This document shows, piece by piece, positions 25,788-35,251 of a stretch of 55,716 bases of DNA; within the stretch, counting starts at the first letter, position 1, and each line of letters begins with the position of its first letter. Position numbers and translations under genes: made by a program. The stretch covers positions 1-55,716 of the forward strand of contig DVGH01000036.1 of assembly GCA_018712865.1 (NCBI GenBank). Reading direction: 5' to 3'. The stretch is from Scatavimonas merdipullorum. Its GTDB lineage: Bacteria; Bacillota; Clostridia; Oscillospirales; Acutalibacteraceae. The notes beneath the pieces were generated by a model. That model worked only from the letters and a program-made list of their open reading frames with translations, had not been told where the DNA came from and did no database searches.

Positions 25788-28700
25788 TTACATCTCGTCG
25801 CTGCCTAAATCGTCAAAGTCGTCAAGCAGATCGTCGTTTTCTTCTTCATATATGGAGTTTTCATCAAACATATTGTTGTCGTCGGGATCATCCTCCAGCA
25901 GGAAGCCGTCCATTGAGGTCATAACCTCGTCTTCATCAAGTGCCTCATCGGCCGGCACGGGGATTTCATCCTCGTCGTCAAAGTTCTGCTTTAAGTCGAT
26001 TTCCATATTGTCCTTATCGAGCACTTTTACGTCGAGCGCCAAAGACTGGAGCTCCTTGATCAGAACCTTAAAGGATTCGGGAATGCCCGGCTTTGGAATG
26101 TTCTGGCCCTTTACAATGGATTCGTAGGTTTTAACGCGGCCGACCACGTCGTCCGACTTAACCGTTAAAATTTCCTGCAGAGTATAGGCTGCGCCGTAAG
26201 CTTCCAGCGCCCATACTTCCATTTCACCAAAGCGCTGCCCGCCAAACTGTGCTTTGCCGCCCAACGGCTGCTGGGTGACCAGGGAGTAGGGCCCGGTTGA
26301 ACGCGCGTGGATTTTGTCGTCAACCAGATGGTGCAGCTTTAAATAATACATATACCCGACCGTTACGGGATTGTCGAAATATTCTCCCGTTCTGCCGTCC
26401 TTGAGCCACGTTTTGCCGTCTTCGCTTAATCCGGCCTGTTTGAAGGCTTCAAAAATATCCTGCTCATGCGCGCCGTCAAACACGGGGGTCATAATTTTCC
26501 ACCCGAGCGCCTTAGCAGCGTAGCCCAGGTGAACTTCCAGAACCTGGCCAATGTTCATACGCGACGGAACGCCCAACGGGTTTAAGACAATATCCAGGGG
26601 TGTGCCGTCCGGAAGGAAGGGCATGTCTTCCACAGGCAAAATTCTGGAAACAACGCCTTTGTTCCCGTGGCGGCCAGCCATTTTGTCGCCCACGGAAATT
26701 TTTCTTTTCTGTGCAAGGTAGCAGCGTACCACTTTATTGACGCCGGGCTGCAGTTCGTCGTGGCTGTTTTCCCTTGTAAACACCTTTACGTCAACCACAA
26801 TACCCGATTCACCGTGGGGAACGCGCAGGGAGGTGTCCCTTACTTCTCTTGCCTTTTCGCCGAAGATTGCGCGCAGCAGGCGCTCCTCCGCAGTGAGCTC
26901 TGTTTCGCCCTTGGGGGTTACCTTGCCTACCAGAATATCGCCGGCGTGTACTTCTGCGCCAATGTGGATAATCCCCTGCTCATCAAGATCTTTGAGCATG
27001 TCTTCGCCTACGTTGGGGATATCCCTTGTAATTTCTTCGGGACCGAGCTTTGTATCCCTTGCTTCTGTTTCATATTCCTCTATATGAATGGATGTATATA
27101 CATCATCCCTTACGATTTTTTCATTGATCAAAACGGCATCTTCGTAATTGTAGCCTTCCCAGGTCATAAAGCCGATCAGCGCGTTTTTCCCCAGGCTGAT
27201 CTCACCATTATGCGTAGCGGGACCGTCTGCAAGCACCTCGTTTGCCGTGATTCTTTGTCCTTTTTCCACCACGGGAATCTGATTGATGCAGGTGCCCTGA
27301 TTGGAGCGCATAAACTTGGTTACCTTAAAGTCCTGTATCCGGCCGGAATCATAACGGACAGAGATTTTGTCTGCGCTGACGCTTAAAACGACGCCGTCCT
27401 CTTCTGCAAGCAGGCATACGCCGGAATCAACGCCCGCTTTATATTCCATCCCTGTTCCAACGATGGGGGATTCCGTTACCATCAGCGGAACCGCCTGGCG
27501 CTGCATGTTTGACCCCATCAGCGCGCGGTTTGCATCGTCGTTTTCCAAAAACGGGATCATTGCCGTAGCGACGGATACGACCATTCTGGGCGATACGTCC
27601 ATATAATCAAAATAATCGCGCTCAAGCTCGACAAATTCATCTCTGTAACGGCCATTGACCTTGCTGTTTTTAAAGCGTCCCTGTTCGTCAAGCGGTTCGT
27701 TTGCCTGCGCTACGAAAAATTCGTCCTCCATGTCCGCTGTCATATAGACCACTTCGTCCGTGACCACGCCGGTGGATTTGTCGACCTTTCTAAACGGCGC
27801 TTCTATAAAGCCGTATTCGTTGATACGGGCAAAGGTCGCAAGGTAAGAGATCAAACCGATGTTCGGTCCTTCTGGCGTTTCGATTGGGCACATGCGCCCG
27901 TAATGGCTGTAATGTACGTCGCGCACCTCAAACCCGGCGCGGTCTCTGGACAAGCCTCCGGGGCCAAGGGCGGAAAGGCGCCTTTTATGTGTAAGCTCAG
28001 CCAGTGGGTTTGTCTGGTCCATAAACTGAGAAAGCGGGGAGGAGCCGAAAAACTCTTTGATTGCAGCGGTAACCGGGCGGATATTGATCAGCGCGTTGGG
28101 GGAAAGCGTATCCAGATCCTGCGCCTGCAGGGTCATCCTTTCGCGGATTACTCTTTCCAGCCTGGAAAAGCCGATACGGAACTGGTTTTGCAGAAGTTCG
28201 CCTACGCTGCGGATCCTTCTGTTGCCAAGATGGTCAATGTCGTCTGTTGTGCCAAGCCCGCAGGCCAGGCAATTCATATAATTGATCGAAGCAAAAATAT
28301 CATCGATAATAATATGGTTGGGGATCAGCTCACCGCGGCGGCTTGCAAGCTCTTCCTTTAAGGCTTCTTCATCCAGGTTTTTGTCAAGGATTTCGCACAA
28401 AACGGAAAAATTCACCTTTTCGTTGATACCGCATTCCTTGCATGCGTCGAAGTTTACGTAGCCGCTGATATCCACCATGCCGTTTGAAATGACTTTGACG
28501 GTCTTTCCTTCCACGTTTACAAAGGCGGTTGTAACACCCGCATTTTCTATTTCCTCTGCAAGCGTGCGGCTGACAACGTCGCCAGCCATGGCCATGACCT
28601 CGCCTGTGCGCGGGTTTGCAATAGGCTGTACGAGCTGCTGGTTTGCAATACGTGCAGAAATACCAAGCTTTTTATTGTATTTGTAACGCCCTACCCGAGA

Positions 28701-29507
28701 CATATCGTAACGCCTTGCATCAAAAAACAGGTTGTGGATATGTGCCTGCGCGCTTTCGACCGTAGGCGGCTCGCTTGGGCGGAGCTTACGGTAAACCTCT
28801 ATCATCGCCTCTTCGGTATTTTTGCACGGATCCTTTTCAATGGTGGCGCGGATTCTTTCGTCATCGCCAAAATAGTCGAGGATTTCGGCGTCGCTGCCCA
28901 TGCCAAGCGCCCGGATGAACACCGTAATGGGGATTTTGCGGTTTTTATCTATACGCACGTAAAAAACGTCGTTTACGTCGTTTTCATATTCCAGCCACGC
29001 GCCTCTGTTTGGTATGACCGTGGAGCTGAAAAGCTTTTTCCCCGTTTTGTCATACTCCATTTTGTAGTAGACGCCCGGTGAACGGACAAGCTGTGAAACA
29101 ATGACTCTTTCCGCGCCGTTTATCACAAACGTGCCGCTTGCAGTCATCAAAGGGAAATCGCCCATAAACACGTTGGACTCTTTGATTTCGCCTGTTTCTT
29201 TATTGAGCAGGCGTGCAACCACACGCAGGGGCGCCGCATAGGTAGCGTCCCTTTCCTTGCATTCTGTTACACTGTAATTGGGATGTGCAACATCAAGCGT
29301 GTAGTCTACAAAATCCAGGACAAGATTTCCGGTATAATCGGTTATACCCGAAACGTCTTTAAACACTTCCTTGAGACCTACATCCAGAAACCAATTGTAA
29401 GACTTTTTCTGGACTTCGATCAGGTTGGGCATGCCGATAACCTCATCGATCTTGGAAAAGCTCATCCTTTCATTCCTACCAAGCTTTACCGGCTTGACAT
29501 TTACCAT
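25788..29507 (-). CDS. rpoB: RNA polymerase beta subunit
   Basis: 1239 residues. The rifampicin region reads GSSPLSQFMDQTNPLAEL then THKRRLSALGPGGL, with the usual Gln, Asp, His and Ser contact residues intact, so no known resistance change is seen. The C-terminus carries a long Asp/Glu tail typical of gut Clostridia. In many Firmicutes rplJ-rplL precede rpoB; here spoVAC does, and rpoB has its own strong promoter. The ATG at 29507 has a modest GGAGTG upstream. Confidence 0.98.
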   Translation of the reverse strand: MVNVKPVKLGRNERMSFSKIDEVIGMPNLIEVQKKSYNWFLDVGLKEVFKDVSGITDYTGNLVLDFVDYTLDVAHPNYSVTECKERDATYAAPLRVVARLLNKETGEIKESNVFMGDFPLMTASGTFVINGAERVIVSQLVRSPGVYYKMEYDKTGKKLFSSTVIPNRGAWLEYENDVNDVFYVRIDKNRKIPITVFIRALGMGSDAEILDYFGDDERIRATIEKDPCKNTEEAMIEVYRKLRPSEPPTVESAQAHIHNLFFDARRYDMSRVGRYKYNKKLGISARIANQQLVQPIANPRTGEVMAMAGDVVSRTLAEEIENAGVTTAFVNVEGKTVKVISNGMVDISGYVNFDACKECGINEKVNFSVLCEILDKNLDEEALKEELASRRGELIPNHIIIDDIFASINYMNCLACGLGTTDDIDHLGNRRIRSVGELLQNQFRIGFSRLERVIRERMTLQAQDLDTLSPNALINIRPVTAAIKEFFGSSPLSQFMDQTNPLAELTHKRRLSALGPGGLSRDRAGFEVRDVHYSHYGRMCPIETPEGPNIGLISYLATFARINEYGFIEAPFRKVDKSTGVVTDEVVYMTADMEDEFFVAQANEPLDEQGRFKNSKVNGRYRDEFVELERDYFDYMDVSPRMVVSVATAMIPFLENDDANRALMGSNMQRQAVPLMVTESPIVGTGMEYKAGVDSGVCLLAEEDGVVLSVSADKISVRYDSGRIQDFKVTKFMRSNQGTCINQIPVVEKGQRITANEVLADGPATHNGEISLGKNALIGFMTWEGYNYEDAVLINEKIVRDDVYTSIHIEEYETEARDTKLGPEEITRDIPNVGEDMLKDLDEQGIIHIGAEVHAGDILVGKVTPKGETELTAEERLLRAIFGEKAREVRDTSLRVPHGESGIVVDVKVFTRENSHDELQPGVNKVVRCYLAQKRKISVGDKMAGRHGNKGVVSRILPVEDMPFLPDGTPLDIVLNPLGVPSRMNIGQVLEVHLGYAAKALGWKIMTPVFDGAHEQDIFEAFKQAGLSEDGKTWLKDGRTGEYFDNPVTVGYMYYLKLHHLVDDKIHARSTGPYSLVTQQPLGGKAQFGGQRFGEMEVWALEAYGAAYTLQEILTVKSDDVVGRVKTYESIVKGQNIPKPGIPESFKVLIKELQSLALDVKVLDKDNMEIDLKQNFDDEDEIPVPADEALDEDEVMTSMDGFLLEDDPDDNNMFDENSIYEEENDDLLDDFDDLGSDEM

Positions 29508-29667
29508 GGGCGCTTCACTCCATTCTATTATTCATCCGCTGATTTTGAACATAAAAGCCTTGTAGACCTTTTTTAAAAAACCACTTGATTTTTTAAAAAA
29601 TCTGTGCTAATATCAACCCGTTAAACAGGGGATAGGGGCTATTTATGCCATTATGGTACATTTTCCT

Positions 29668-29696
29668 ATTTTATTGCTTTTTTTACCTTTTGTCAA
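29668..29696 (-). promoter_or_regulatory. Promoter of rpoBC
   Basis: Minus-strand TTGACA (29691-29696), a 17-base spacer and TAAAAT (29668-29673). The leader to rpoB is about 150 bases and holds A/T palindromes (TTTTTTAAAAAA-type, near 29571-29602) of unknown role. This accounts for the gene-free stretch 29508-29818 together with the hairpin at 29747-29772. Confidence 0.8.
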
Positions 29697-29746
29697 GGGA
29701 AAAAGATGATTTTTCCGCCGTTTTCTATGTAGATGTAAAAATAATT

Positions 29747-29772
29747 CCGCAGAGGAATAAAAACCTCTGCGG
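29747..29772 (-). terminator. Terminator of spoVAC
   Basis: CCGCAGAGG (29747-29755) pairs with CCTCTGCGG (29764-29772). The minus-strand tail is AATTATTTTTA. It insulates spoVAC from the rpoBC promoter. Confidence 0.75.
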
Positions 29773-29818
29773 TTTCTTTTATGAAATAAAAAGGAACACC
29801 CGGGAGCGTTGTTTAAAG

Positions 29819-30274
29819 CTACTGCATAACGCCCGTCAGCTTGAGTATAAAATAGATAACACCCCAAAGGACGCTTGCCGTGATGCCGTATACCAGAACA
29901 GGCCCTGCGATGATAAACATTTTTGCCCCCAGGCCGAGAACAAAGCCTTCGCTTTTAAACTCGATTGCCGGTGCTACGATTGAGTTTGCAAAACCGGTGA
30001 TCGGTACCAGGCTGCCTGCTCCGGCATGTTTTGCGATTTTGTCGTATACACCTATGCTTGTAAGCAGCGCTCCTAGAAATACAAGTGACACGGAGGTAAG
30101 CGTTCTGGCGTCGAGGAGTTCCATACCGCACAGCGTATAAATATTGGTAAGTCCCTGCCCGATTGTGCAGATGAGGCCTCCCACAAGAAACGCCTTGATG
30201 CAGTCGACGAACAGGTTGCTTTTCGGTGAAGCTTTCTCGGCCATTTTAGCATACTGTTTTTTTGAAATACGCAT
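29819..30274 (-). CDS. spoVAC: Stage V sporulation protein AC
   Basis: 151 residues with four or more membrane segments. KAFLVGGLICTIGQGL, GAGSLVPITGFANS and EFKSEGFVLGLGAKMF match SpoVAC closely. SpoVA proteins move dipicolinic acid into the forespore and release it at germination. It usually sits with spoVAD and spoVAE; here it stands alone between rpoB and a plus-strand operon. No clear SigG-type promoter could be picked out upstream. Confidence 0.92.
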   Translation of the reverse strand: MRISKKQYAKMAEKASPKSNLFVDCIKAFLVGGLICTIGQGLTNIYTLCGMELLDARTLTSVSLVFLGALLTSIGVYDKIAKHAGAGSLVPITGFANSIVAPAIEFKSEGFVLGLGAKMFIIAGPVLVYGITASVLWGVIYFILKLTGVMQ

Positions 30275-30430
30275 TTTCTTTTTCCCTTTCCTGCAGCAAT
30301 TTGTTTAAAACAAACTTGAAATAATAATAACAGTATTGCCGAAAAAAAAGCGTTTAAACATGGGCTTCTTTTTTTGTCTATTTATTTTATGTTTTATTTT
30401 AGAACATTTTGTTAAATTTCTTTGAGATAT

Positions 30431-30458
30431 TTGCTTGTGCAAGCTTTTTGTGTATAAT
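30431..30458 (+). promoter_or_regulatory. Promoter of the cysteine desulfurase-thiI operon
   Basis: TTGCTT (30431-30436), a 16-base spacer and TATAAT (30453-30458). Confidence 0.65.
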
Positions 30459-30506
30459 GTAATGTGACAGAAACTGAAAATACTGCGGATTTAGGAGTGA
30501 CACACC

Positions 30507-31640
30507 ACGGGGAGCAAAGAAGTTTACCTGGACAACAGCGCAACCACCCGCGTATGCGACAGCGCAATTGAAAAAATGACCTGCATGCTGAAAGAAAAAT
30601 ACGGCAATCCTTCCTCTTTGCATCAAAAGGGGATAGAGGCGGAAAAAGAGATGACGCAGGTGCGGGAAGCCATTGCAAGGGTTCTGTCTGTGGATAAGAG
30701 CGAGATCTATTTTACAAGCGGCGGGACAGAGGCGAACAATCTGGCGGTTTTTGGCACGGTGCGCGCCAGAAGGCGCACAGGAAATAAGATTGTCACGACG
30801 GCAGTTGAGCATGCGTCTGTATTGGAAGCGGTAGCTGCGCTTGAAAAGGAGGGCTTTGAAGCCGTATACCTCCGGCCGGAAAGGGACGGGAGCATTACGC
30901 CGCAGCAGCTGATGGAGGCCATTGACAGCCGGACGGTGTTGGTAAGTATTATGCTGGCGAACAATGAAACAGGCGCGCTTTACCCGGTGGAGGCTGCCAG
31001 AAAGGCAATTGTCCGCAACAGTTCCCCTGCGCTTTTGCACTGTGACGCTGTGCAGGCATTTGGGAAAATCCCCGTCAAGCCGCGCCGCATGGGTGTGGAC
31101 CTGCTGACGGTTTCCGCGCACAAAATACACGGGCCAAAAGGCACAGGGGCCATTTATATAAAGCATGGGGCGCGTATTACGCCGTGTTTATTTGGCGGCG
31201 AGCAGGAAGGGCGCATCCGCCCGGGGACGCAGGCGGTCCCTTTGATAGCAGGGTTTGGCGCCGCAGTAGAGGAGATAGACCTTTCCTACATACAGCGCAT
31301 AGAGGAACTGTACCGCTATTGTAAGGAGAAAGCAGCACGGCTTACACACGTTGCCGTAAATTCGCCGGACGGGGGACTGCCGTATATTTTTAATTTTTCC
31401 GTGTTAGGAATCCGCAGCGAAACCATGCTGCACTATCTGGCGGCAAACGGCGTGTTTGTTTCCAGCGGGTCGGCCTGTGCAAAGGGAAAAAAGAGCCATG
31501 TGCTTACCGCGCTGGGGCTTGACCGCCAAAGGAGCGACAGCGCCTTGCGCGTTAGCTTTTCGCGATATACCACAAAGGAAGACATAGACCGCTTTTTTAC
31601 GGTGTTGCAGGCGGGGCGGGAGGTATTGGCAAAAAGTTAG
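30507..31640 (+). CDS. Cysteine desulfurase (NifS/IscS family), probable ACG start
   Basis: 377 residues if translation starts at ACG 30507. PLP enzyme with the N-terminal YLDNSATT, HCDAVQAFGK, the PLP lysine in SAHKIHGPKG (Lys206) and the active-site Cys324 in SSGSACAKGK. It removes sulfur from cysteine. Followed directly by thiI, it probably supplies persulfide for 4-thiouridine in tRNA. The conserved frame is open only back to a TGA at 30498, and no ATG, GTG or TTG lies before YLDNSATT. ACG at 30507 is 10 bases after AGGAG. The first ATG (30576) would remove the conserved N-terminus. Confidence 0.88.
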   Translation, partial: TGSKEVYLDNSATTRVCDSAIEKMTCMLKEKYGNPSSLHQKGIEAEKEMTQVREAIARVLSVDKSEIYFTSGGTEANNLAVFGTVRARRRTGNKIVTTAVEHASVLEAVAALEKEGFEAVYLRPERDGSITPQQLMEAIDSRTVLVSIMLANNETGALYPVEAARKAIVRNSSPALLHCDAVQAFGKIPVKPRRMGVDLLTVSAHKIHGPKGTGAIYIKHGARITPCLFGGEQEGRIRPGTQAVPLIAGFGAAVEEIDLSYIQRIEELYRYCKEKAARLTHVAVNSPDGGLPYIFNFSVLGIRSETMLHYLAANGVFVSSGSACAKGKKSHVLTALGLDRQRSDSALRVSFSRYTTKEDIDRFFTVLQAGREVLAKS

Positions 31641-31681
31641 ACGCACAATTGGGATAAACGGGCAAAAAGGCTGGGAGATAT

Positions 31682-32860
31682 ATGAAGGAAATTTTATTGG
31701 TTAAGGTCGGGGAGCTTGCGCTTAAGGGGCTGAACCGGCGTACATTTGAAGATATATTGATTAAAAATATAAAAAGGCGGATTGCTTCTTTAGGGCAGTT
31801 TGAAATCAAAAACGCGCAGTCTACCATTTATATAGAGCCGAAAAGTACCGACGTAGATTTGGATGAAACGGCCGAGCGGCTGGGTACGGTTTTTGGGATT
31901 GCTGCATATTCCAGAGCGTGCGTTGCACAAAAGGATATGGAGGATATAAAGGCGCGGGCTTTGGAATATTTGGCAGACGAGCTGGATATGGTAAAGACCT
32001 TTAAAGTGGAAGCAAAGCGTTCTGACAAGCGCTTTGCGCTGCAATCGCCGCAGATTTGCGCGCAGCTTGGGGAAGCGATTTTACAGAGGTTCCCGCATGT
32101 ATGCGTAGACGTACATCACCCGGACCTTACCGTTACAGTCGAGATACGCGACTTTGGTGCTTATATCAGGGGCGGCGCGTTAAAAGGCGCAGGCGGGATT
32201 CCCGTTGGAACCGGGGGCAGGGCGGCTATTTTGATAAGCGGCGGTATTGACAGCCCCGTTGCCGCGTATATGATGGCAAAGCGAGGCATTATGCTGACCG
32301 CTGTGCATTTTGCAAGCCCGCCTTATACAAGCGAGCGTGCAGAACAAAAGGTACGGCAGCTGCTGGAGCTTGTGGCCCGTTATAGCGGGAGGATGACTTT
32401 GTATACCGTGCCGTTTACGCAGATTCAGGAGGAGATCCGCAAAGGCTGCCCGGAGGAGTTGTTTACCATTATTATGCGGCGGTTTATGATGCAGATTGCA
32501 CAGAAGATCGCACAAGAAAACGAATGCCAGGCGTTGATTACAGGAGAAAGCCTGGGGCAGGTTGCAAGCCAGACCATCCATGCCATTGCTTGTACCGACG
32601 AGGTTTGTACAATGCCTGTGTTTCGTCCCCTGATTGGGATGGACAAGGATGAAATTATAACAATTGCCAGGAAGATCGGCACGTTTGAGACATCTATACA
32701 GCCCTATGAGGACTGCTGCACCGTATTTACGCCAAAACATCCACGTACGCGCCCTGTGCTGAAGTATGTCAGACGCAGCCAGGAGGCTCTGGACTGTGCC
32801 ACACTGATGCAAAACGCGCTGGAGCATATAAAGACGACAAAAATTGATTATGAGCAATAG
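31682..32860 (+). CDS. thiI: tRNA 4-thiouridine synthase ThiI
   Basis: 392 residues. An N-terminal ferredoxin-like and THUMP region (about 1-165) is followed by the PP-loop ATPase ILISGGIDSPVAAYM at about 180. There is no C-terminal rhodanese domain, as in most Firmicutes, so the sulfur must come straight from the partner cysteine desulfurase encoded 41 bases upstream. It makes s4U in tRNA and may also serve thiamine synthesis. A Shine-Dalgarno (GGGAG) precedes the ATG. Confidence 0.95.
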   Translation: MKEILLVKVGELALKGLNRRTFEDILIKNIKRRIASLGQFEIKNAQSTIYIEPKSTDVDLDETAERLGTVFGIAAYSRACVAQKDMEDIKARALEYLADELDMVKTFKVEAKRSDKRFALQSPQICAQLGEAILQRFPHVCVDVHHPDLTVTVEIRDFGAYIRGGALKGAGGIPVGTGGRAAILISGGIDSPVAAYMMAKRGIMLTAVHFASPPYTSERAEQKVRQLLELVARYSGRMTLYTVPFTQIQEEIRKGCPEELFTIIMRRFMMQIAQKIAQENECQALITGESLGQVASQTIHAIACTDEVCTMPVFRPLIGMDKDEIITIARKIGTFETSIQPYEDCCTVFTPKHPRTRPVLKYVRRSQEALDCATLMQNALEHIKTTKIDYEQ

Positions 32861-32917
32861 CATATATACGATTCTTCGATGAAACGTAACGGAGTATAGA
32901 AATTGGGAGGTATTTGC

Positions 32918-35212
32918 ATGAACGCTGAGATATATTCTATACGCAATAACAGGGAAGAAGCGCAGTCCCTGAACAAAAGCCTGCCATCGCTGATCGAAAA
33001 GATGAAGGAAGACGATGTACATATCCTTTATAAAACGGAAATGGACCTTGACAGGGAAAAGCTGCTGGAAGGAATTCACCAGTCGCTTTCCTGTAAAGAC
33101 CAGATCCACACCATTATCATTGCAAACGCGCTGGACGGAAAGGAAGACAATCCGGCCTTTATGACTTTGTGCGGGCTTTGCGCAGGCGGGGCCACACCTG
33201 AAAAGGAAAGGCTTGAGCAATTGCGAAAGGAAAGCCTGCCGGATCTTGTTATGGCAATGGATTACATTGAGCCGGAGCCTGACAGCGCGCAAAAACAGGA
33301 AGACGACGCGGCAGGTTATACCAATGCGCTGAAGATCAGCAATATGGGAAACGGCTATGACGGCTATTGCTTTTTTTACCAGGATAAAAAGATCATTTTG
33401 CTGCCAAGGGAAAGCCTGGCGGGGGTTCCCTGTACGGAGCTTATTAAGCAGGGAATATATTTTTCGCTGTCTGCAAGGCCACTTTCGCCGGAGCAGCTTA
33501 AAACGGACGGGCTAGCGTTTTTATCTGCAAAATCGGATGAAAAGCAAAAAAGCAAGAAGAAAAAAGGCTTTTGGGCGGGGGTCATCCCAATGAAGGGCGA
33601 CGGAGCAAAGGAGATTTTTCGTAAGATTATCCTGATTCTTGCCGTGCTTACCTTTTTGGTGGCGGCCGGCTATCTGTTTAATTACCTGGTGATTCAGCCG
33701 TGGCTTAACGACAGAAGCAACGAAGAGATCCAGAACATTTTTTATAATTCTCCGGAGGAGCCAGCGACAGAGATTGACTCTGATGGAACAGTTGTTGTCA
33801 AACCCAGACATAACTGGGATGATATTAAAAAGATTAATGATGAAATTGTCGGCTGGATTAAAATGGACGACACGCAGTATTTGGATTATCCTGTACTGCA
33901 GTCTAAAGACGATACAATTGACTATCAAAAGTACCTGTATGCCGATTATAAAGGAAATTACAGCGGATATGGCAGTCTGTTTATAGACTTTAGAAGCGAT
34001 AAGGGGACAGACTCGAAGAACATTATTATTCACGGCCACCATATGAATGACGGACGCATGTTTGCAGAACTGATGGGTTATGGTACGTACTCCGGCAATC
34101 TGGATTATTATAAGAAGCACCCTGTCATCCATTTTGATACGCCGGAAGGCGACGCAGACTGGAAGGTTATTTCCGTGTACAAGACGAGCACACTGGAATC
34201 ACACGGCGAGTATTTTGATTATTTAACAGGCAGTTTTACAAGCGACGCCGAATTTATGAATTATGTATATCTGATTAAGGAACGTTCGCTGATTGACACG
34301 CCGGTGGATATAAACGAGGATGACCAGCTTTTAACGCTTTCCACCTGTTCTTATGAATTTAGTGAATTTCGTACTGTTGTGGTGGCCAGAAAGGTGCGCG
34401 ATGGGGAAAAATCAACGGTCGATCTGGAAAAGGCGGCCTTAAATCCGGACCCGTTATGGCCGGATGTTTATTATAACACCTATGGAGGTCAGAAACCGGA
34501 GGTGACGAGCTTTAAAACGGCTTACAAGGCGGGAGAGATTAGCTGGTATGACGGGAAGGGAAATCTGAAAGGAAAAGAGCGCCCTTTTACGCTGTTTGAT
34601 TCTGTAGAAGTTGAAGATGAAACCGAGCCTACCCAGGCGCCGACAAGCCCCCCTGCGACACGGCCTGCCGAAATTAAGGCAAACAACATATATTTTGACT
34701 ATTCTGCCATGACGCTGAATGTGGGAAATGTAGAGCGGCTTTCCGTCATATGGGATCCTACGAATACGACCAATAAAAGCCTGACGTGGTATACGTCCAA
34801 TACCAATGTCGTTACGATCAAGAATACCGGCGAGCTTACGGCGACGGGGCCGGGCAAGGCGGTTATATCTGCAGAAAGTGCAAACGGGCATAGAACCACA
34901 TGTGATATTACGGTGATCCAGCCCGTAGAGAATATTTCGCTGGATTGGTCGGGCTATAACGCACAGGCGGGCACAAGCTTTTCCCTGCAGTGTACCGTTA
35001 CACCGTCGAATGCCTCCTATCCGGCTGTTTCCTGGAGGAGCTCCAACACCAATGTAGCGACCGTTGACGCAAACGGTCGTGTTACTGCGAAGAACGCCGG
35101 CGCTGCTACCATTACCGCTACGGCGTCAAACGGTATGTCTGCTTCCTGCAATGTGACCGTGTTTGCAGCGCCTGTGCAGCAAGCGCCTGAGGCCACGCAG
35201 GCCTTGGAGTAA
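32918..35212 (+). CDS. Class B sortase with a CinA/MoaB-like N-terminal domain and two Big_2 domains
   Basis: 764 residues from the ATG at 32918 (GGGAGG 7 bases upstream). Domains in order: a cytoplasmic domain (about 1-205); a Lys-rich stretch; a membrane helix (about 235-257); the sortase (about 300-495), with the catalytic His374 in IIIHGHHM, Cys477 in TLSTC and Arg485; a Thr/Pro linker; and two Big_2 domains (about 590-667 and 671-750). Sortases cleave surface-protein signals and attach the proteins to the wall or each other. I see no sortase substrate motif nearby. The N-terminal domain looks like a worn MoaB/CinA fold (IIIANALDGKEDNP, then GYDGYCFFYQDKKIILLP) and is related to the protein at 35252. 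Confidence 0.82.
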   Translation: MNAEIYSIRNNREEAQSLNKSLPSLIEKMKEDDVHILYKTEMDLDREKLLEGIHQSLSCKDQIHTIIIANALDGKEDNPAFMTLCGLCAGGATPEKERLEQLRKESLPDLVMAMDYIEPEPDSAQKQEDDAAGYTNALKISNMGNGYDGYCFFYQDKKIILLPRESLAGVPCTELIKQGIYFSLSARPLSPEQLKTDGLAFLSAKSDEKQKSKKKKGFWAGVIPMKGDGAKEIFRKIILILAVLTFLVAAGYLFNYLVIQPWLNDRSNEEIQNIFYNSPEEPATEIDSDGTVVVKPRHNWDDIKKINDEIVGWIKMDDTQYLDYPVLQSKDDTIDYQKYLYADYKGNYSGYGSLFIDFRSDKGTDSKNIIIHGHHMNDGRMFAELMGYGTYSGNLDYYKKHPVIHFDTPEGDADWKVISVYKTSTLESHGEYFDYLTGSFTSDAEFMNYVYLIKERSLIDTPVDINEDDQLLTLSTCSYEFSEFRTVVVARKVRDGEKSTVDLEKAALNPDPLWPDVYYNTYGGQKPEVTSFKTAYKAGEISWYDGKGNLKGKERPFTLFDSVEVEDETEPTQAPTSPPATRPAEIKANNIYFDYSAMTLNVGNVERLSVIWDPTNTTNKSLTWYTSNTNVVTIKNTGELTATGPGKAVISAESANGHRTTCDITVIQPVENISLDWSGYNAQAGTSFSLQCTVTPSNASYPAVSWRSSNTNVATVDANGRVTAKNAGAATITATASNGMSASCNVTVFAAPVQQAPEATQALE

Positions 35213-35251
35213 ATGCGGATGGCCTGACTTTACGAAAAAAGGGTGTTATAG

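Noticed and set aside
27925..28120. Rifampicin-resistance change in rpoB
   Set aside because: The residues that usually change (Gln, Asp, His, Ser, Leu of the cluster) are all wild type.
30399..31166. 255-residue minus-strand open frame
   Set aside because: Antisense to the cysteine desulfurase, whose conserved motifs fix the coding strand.
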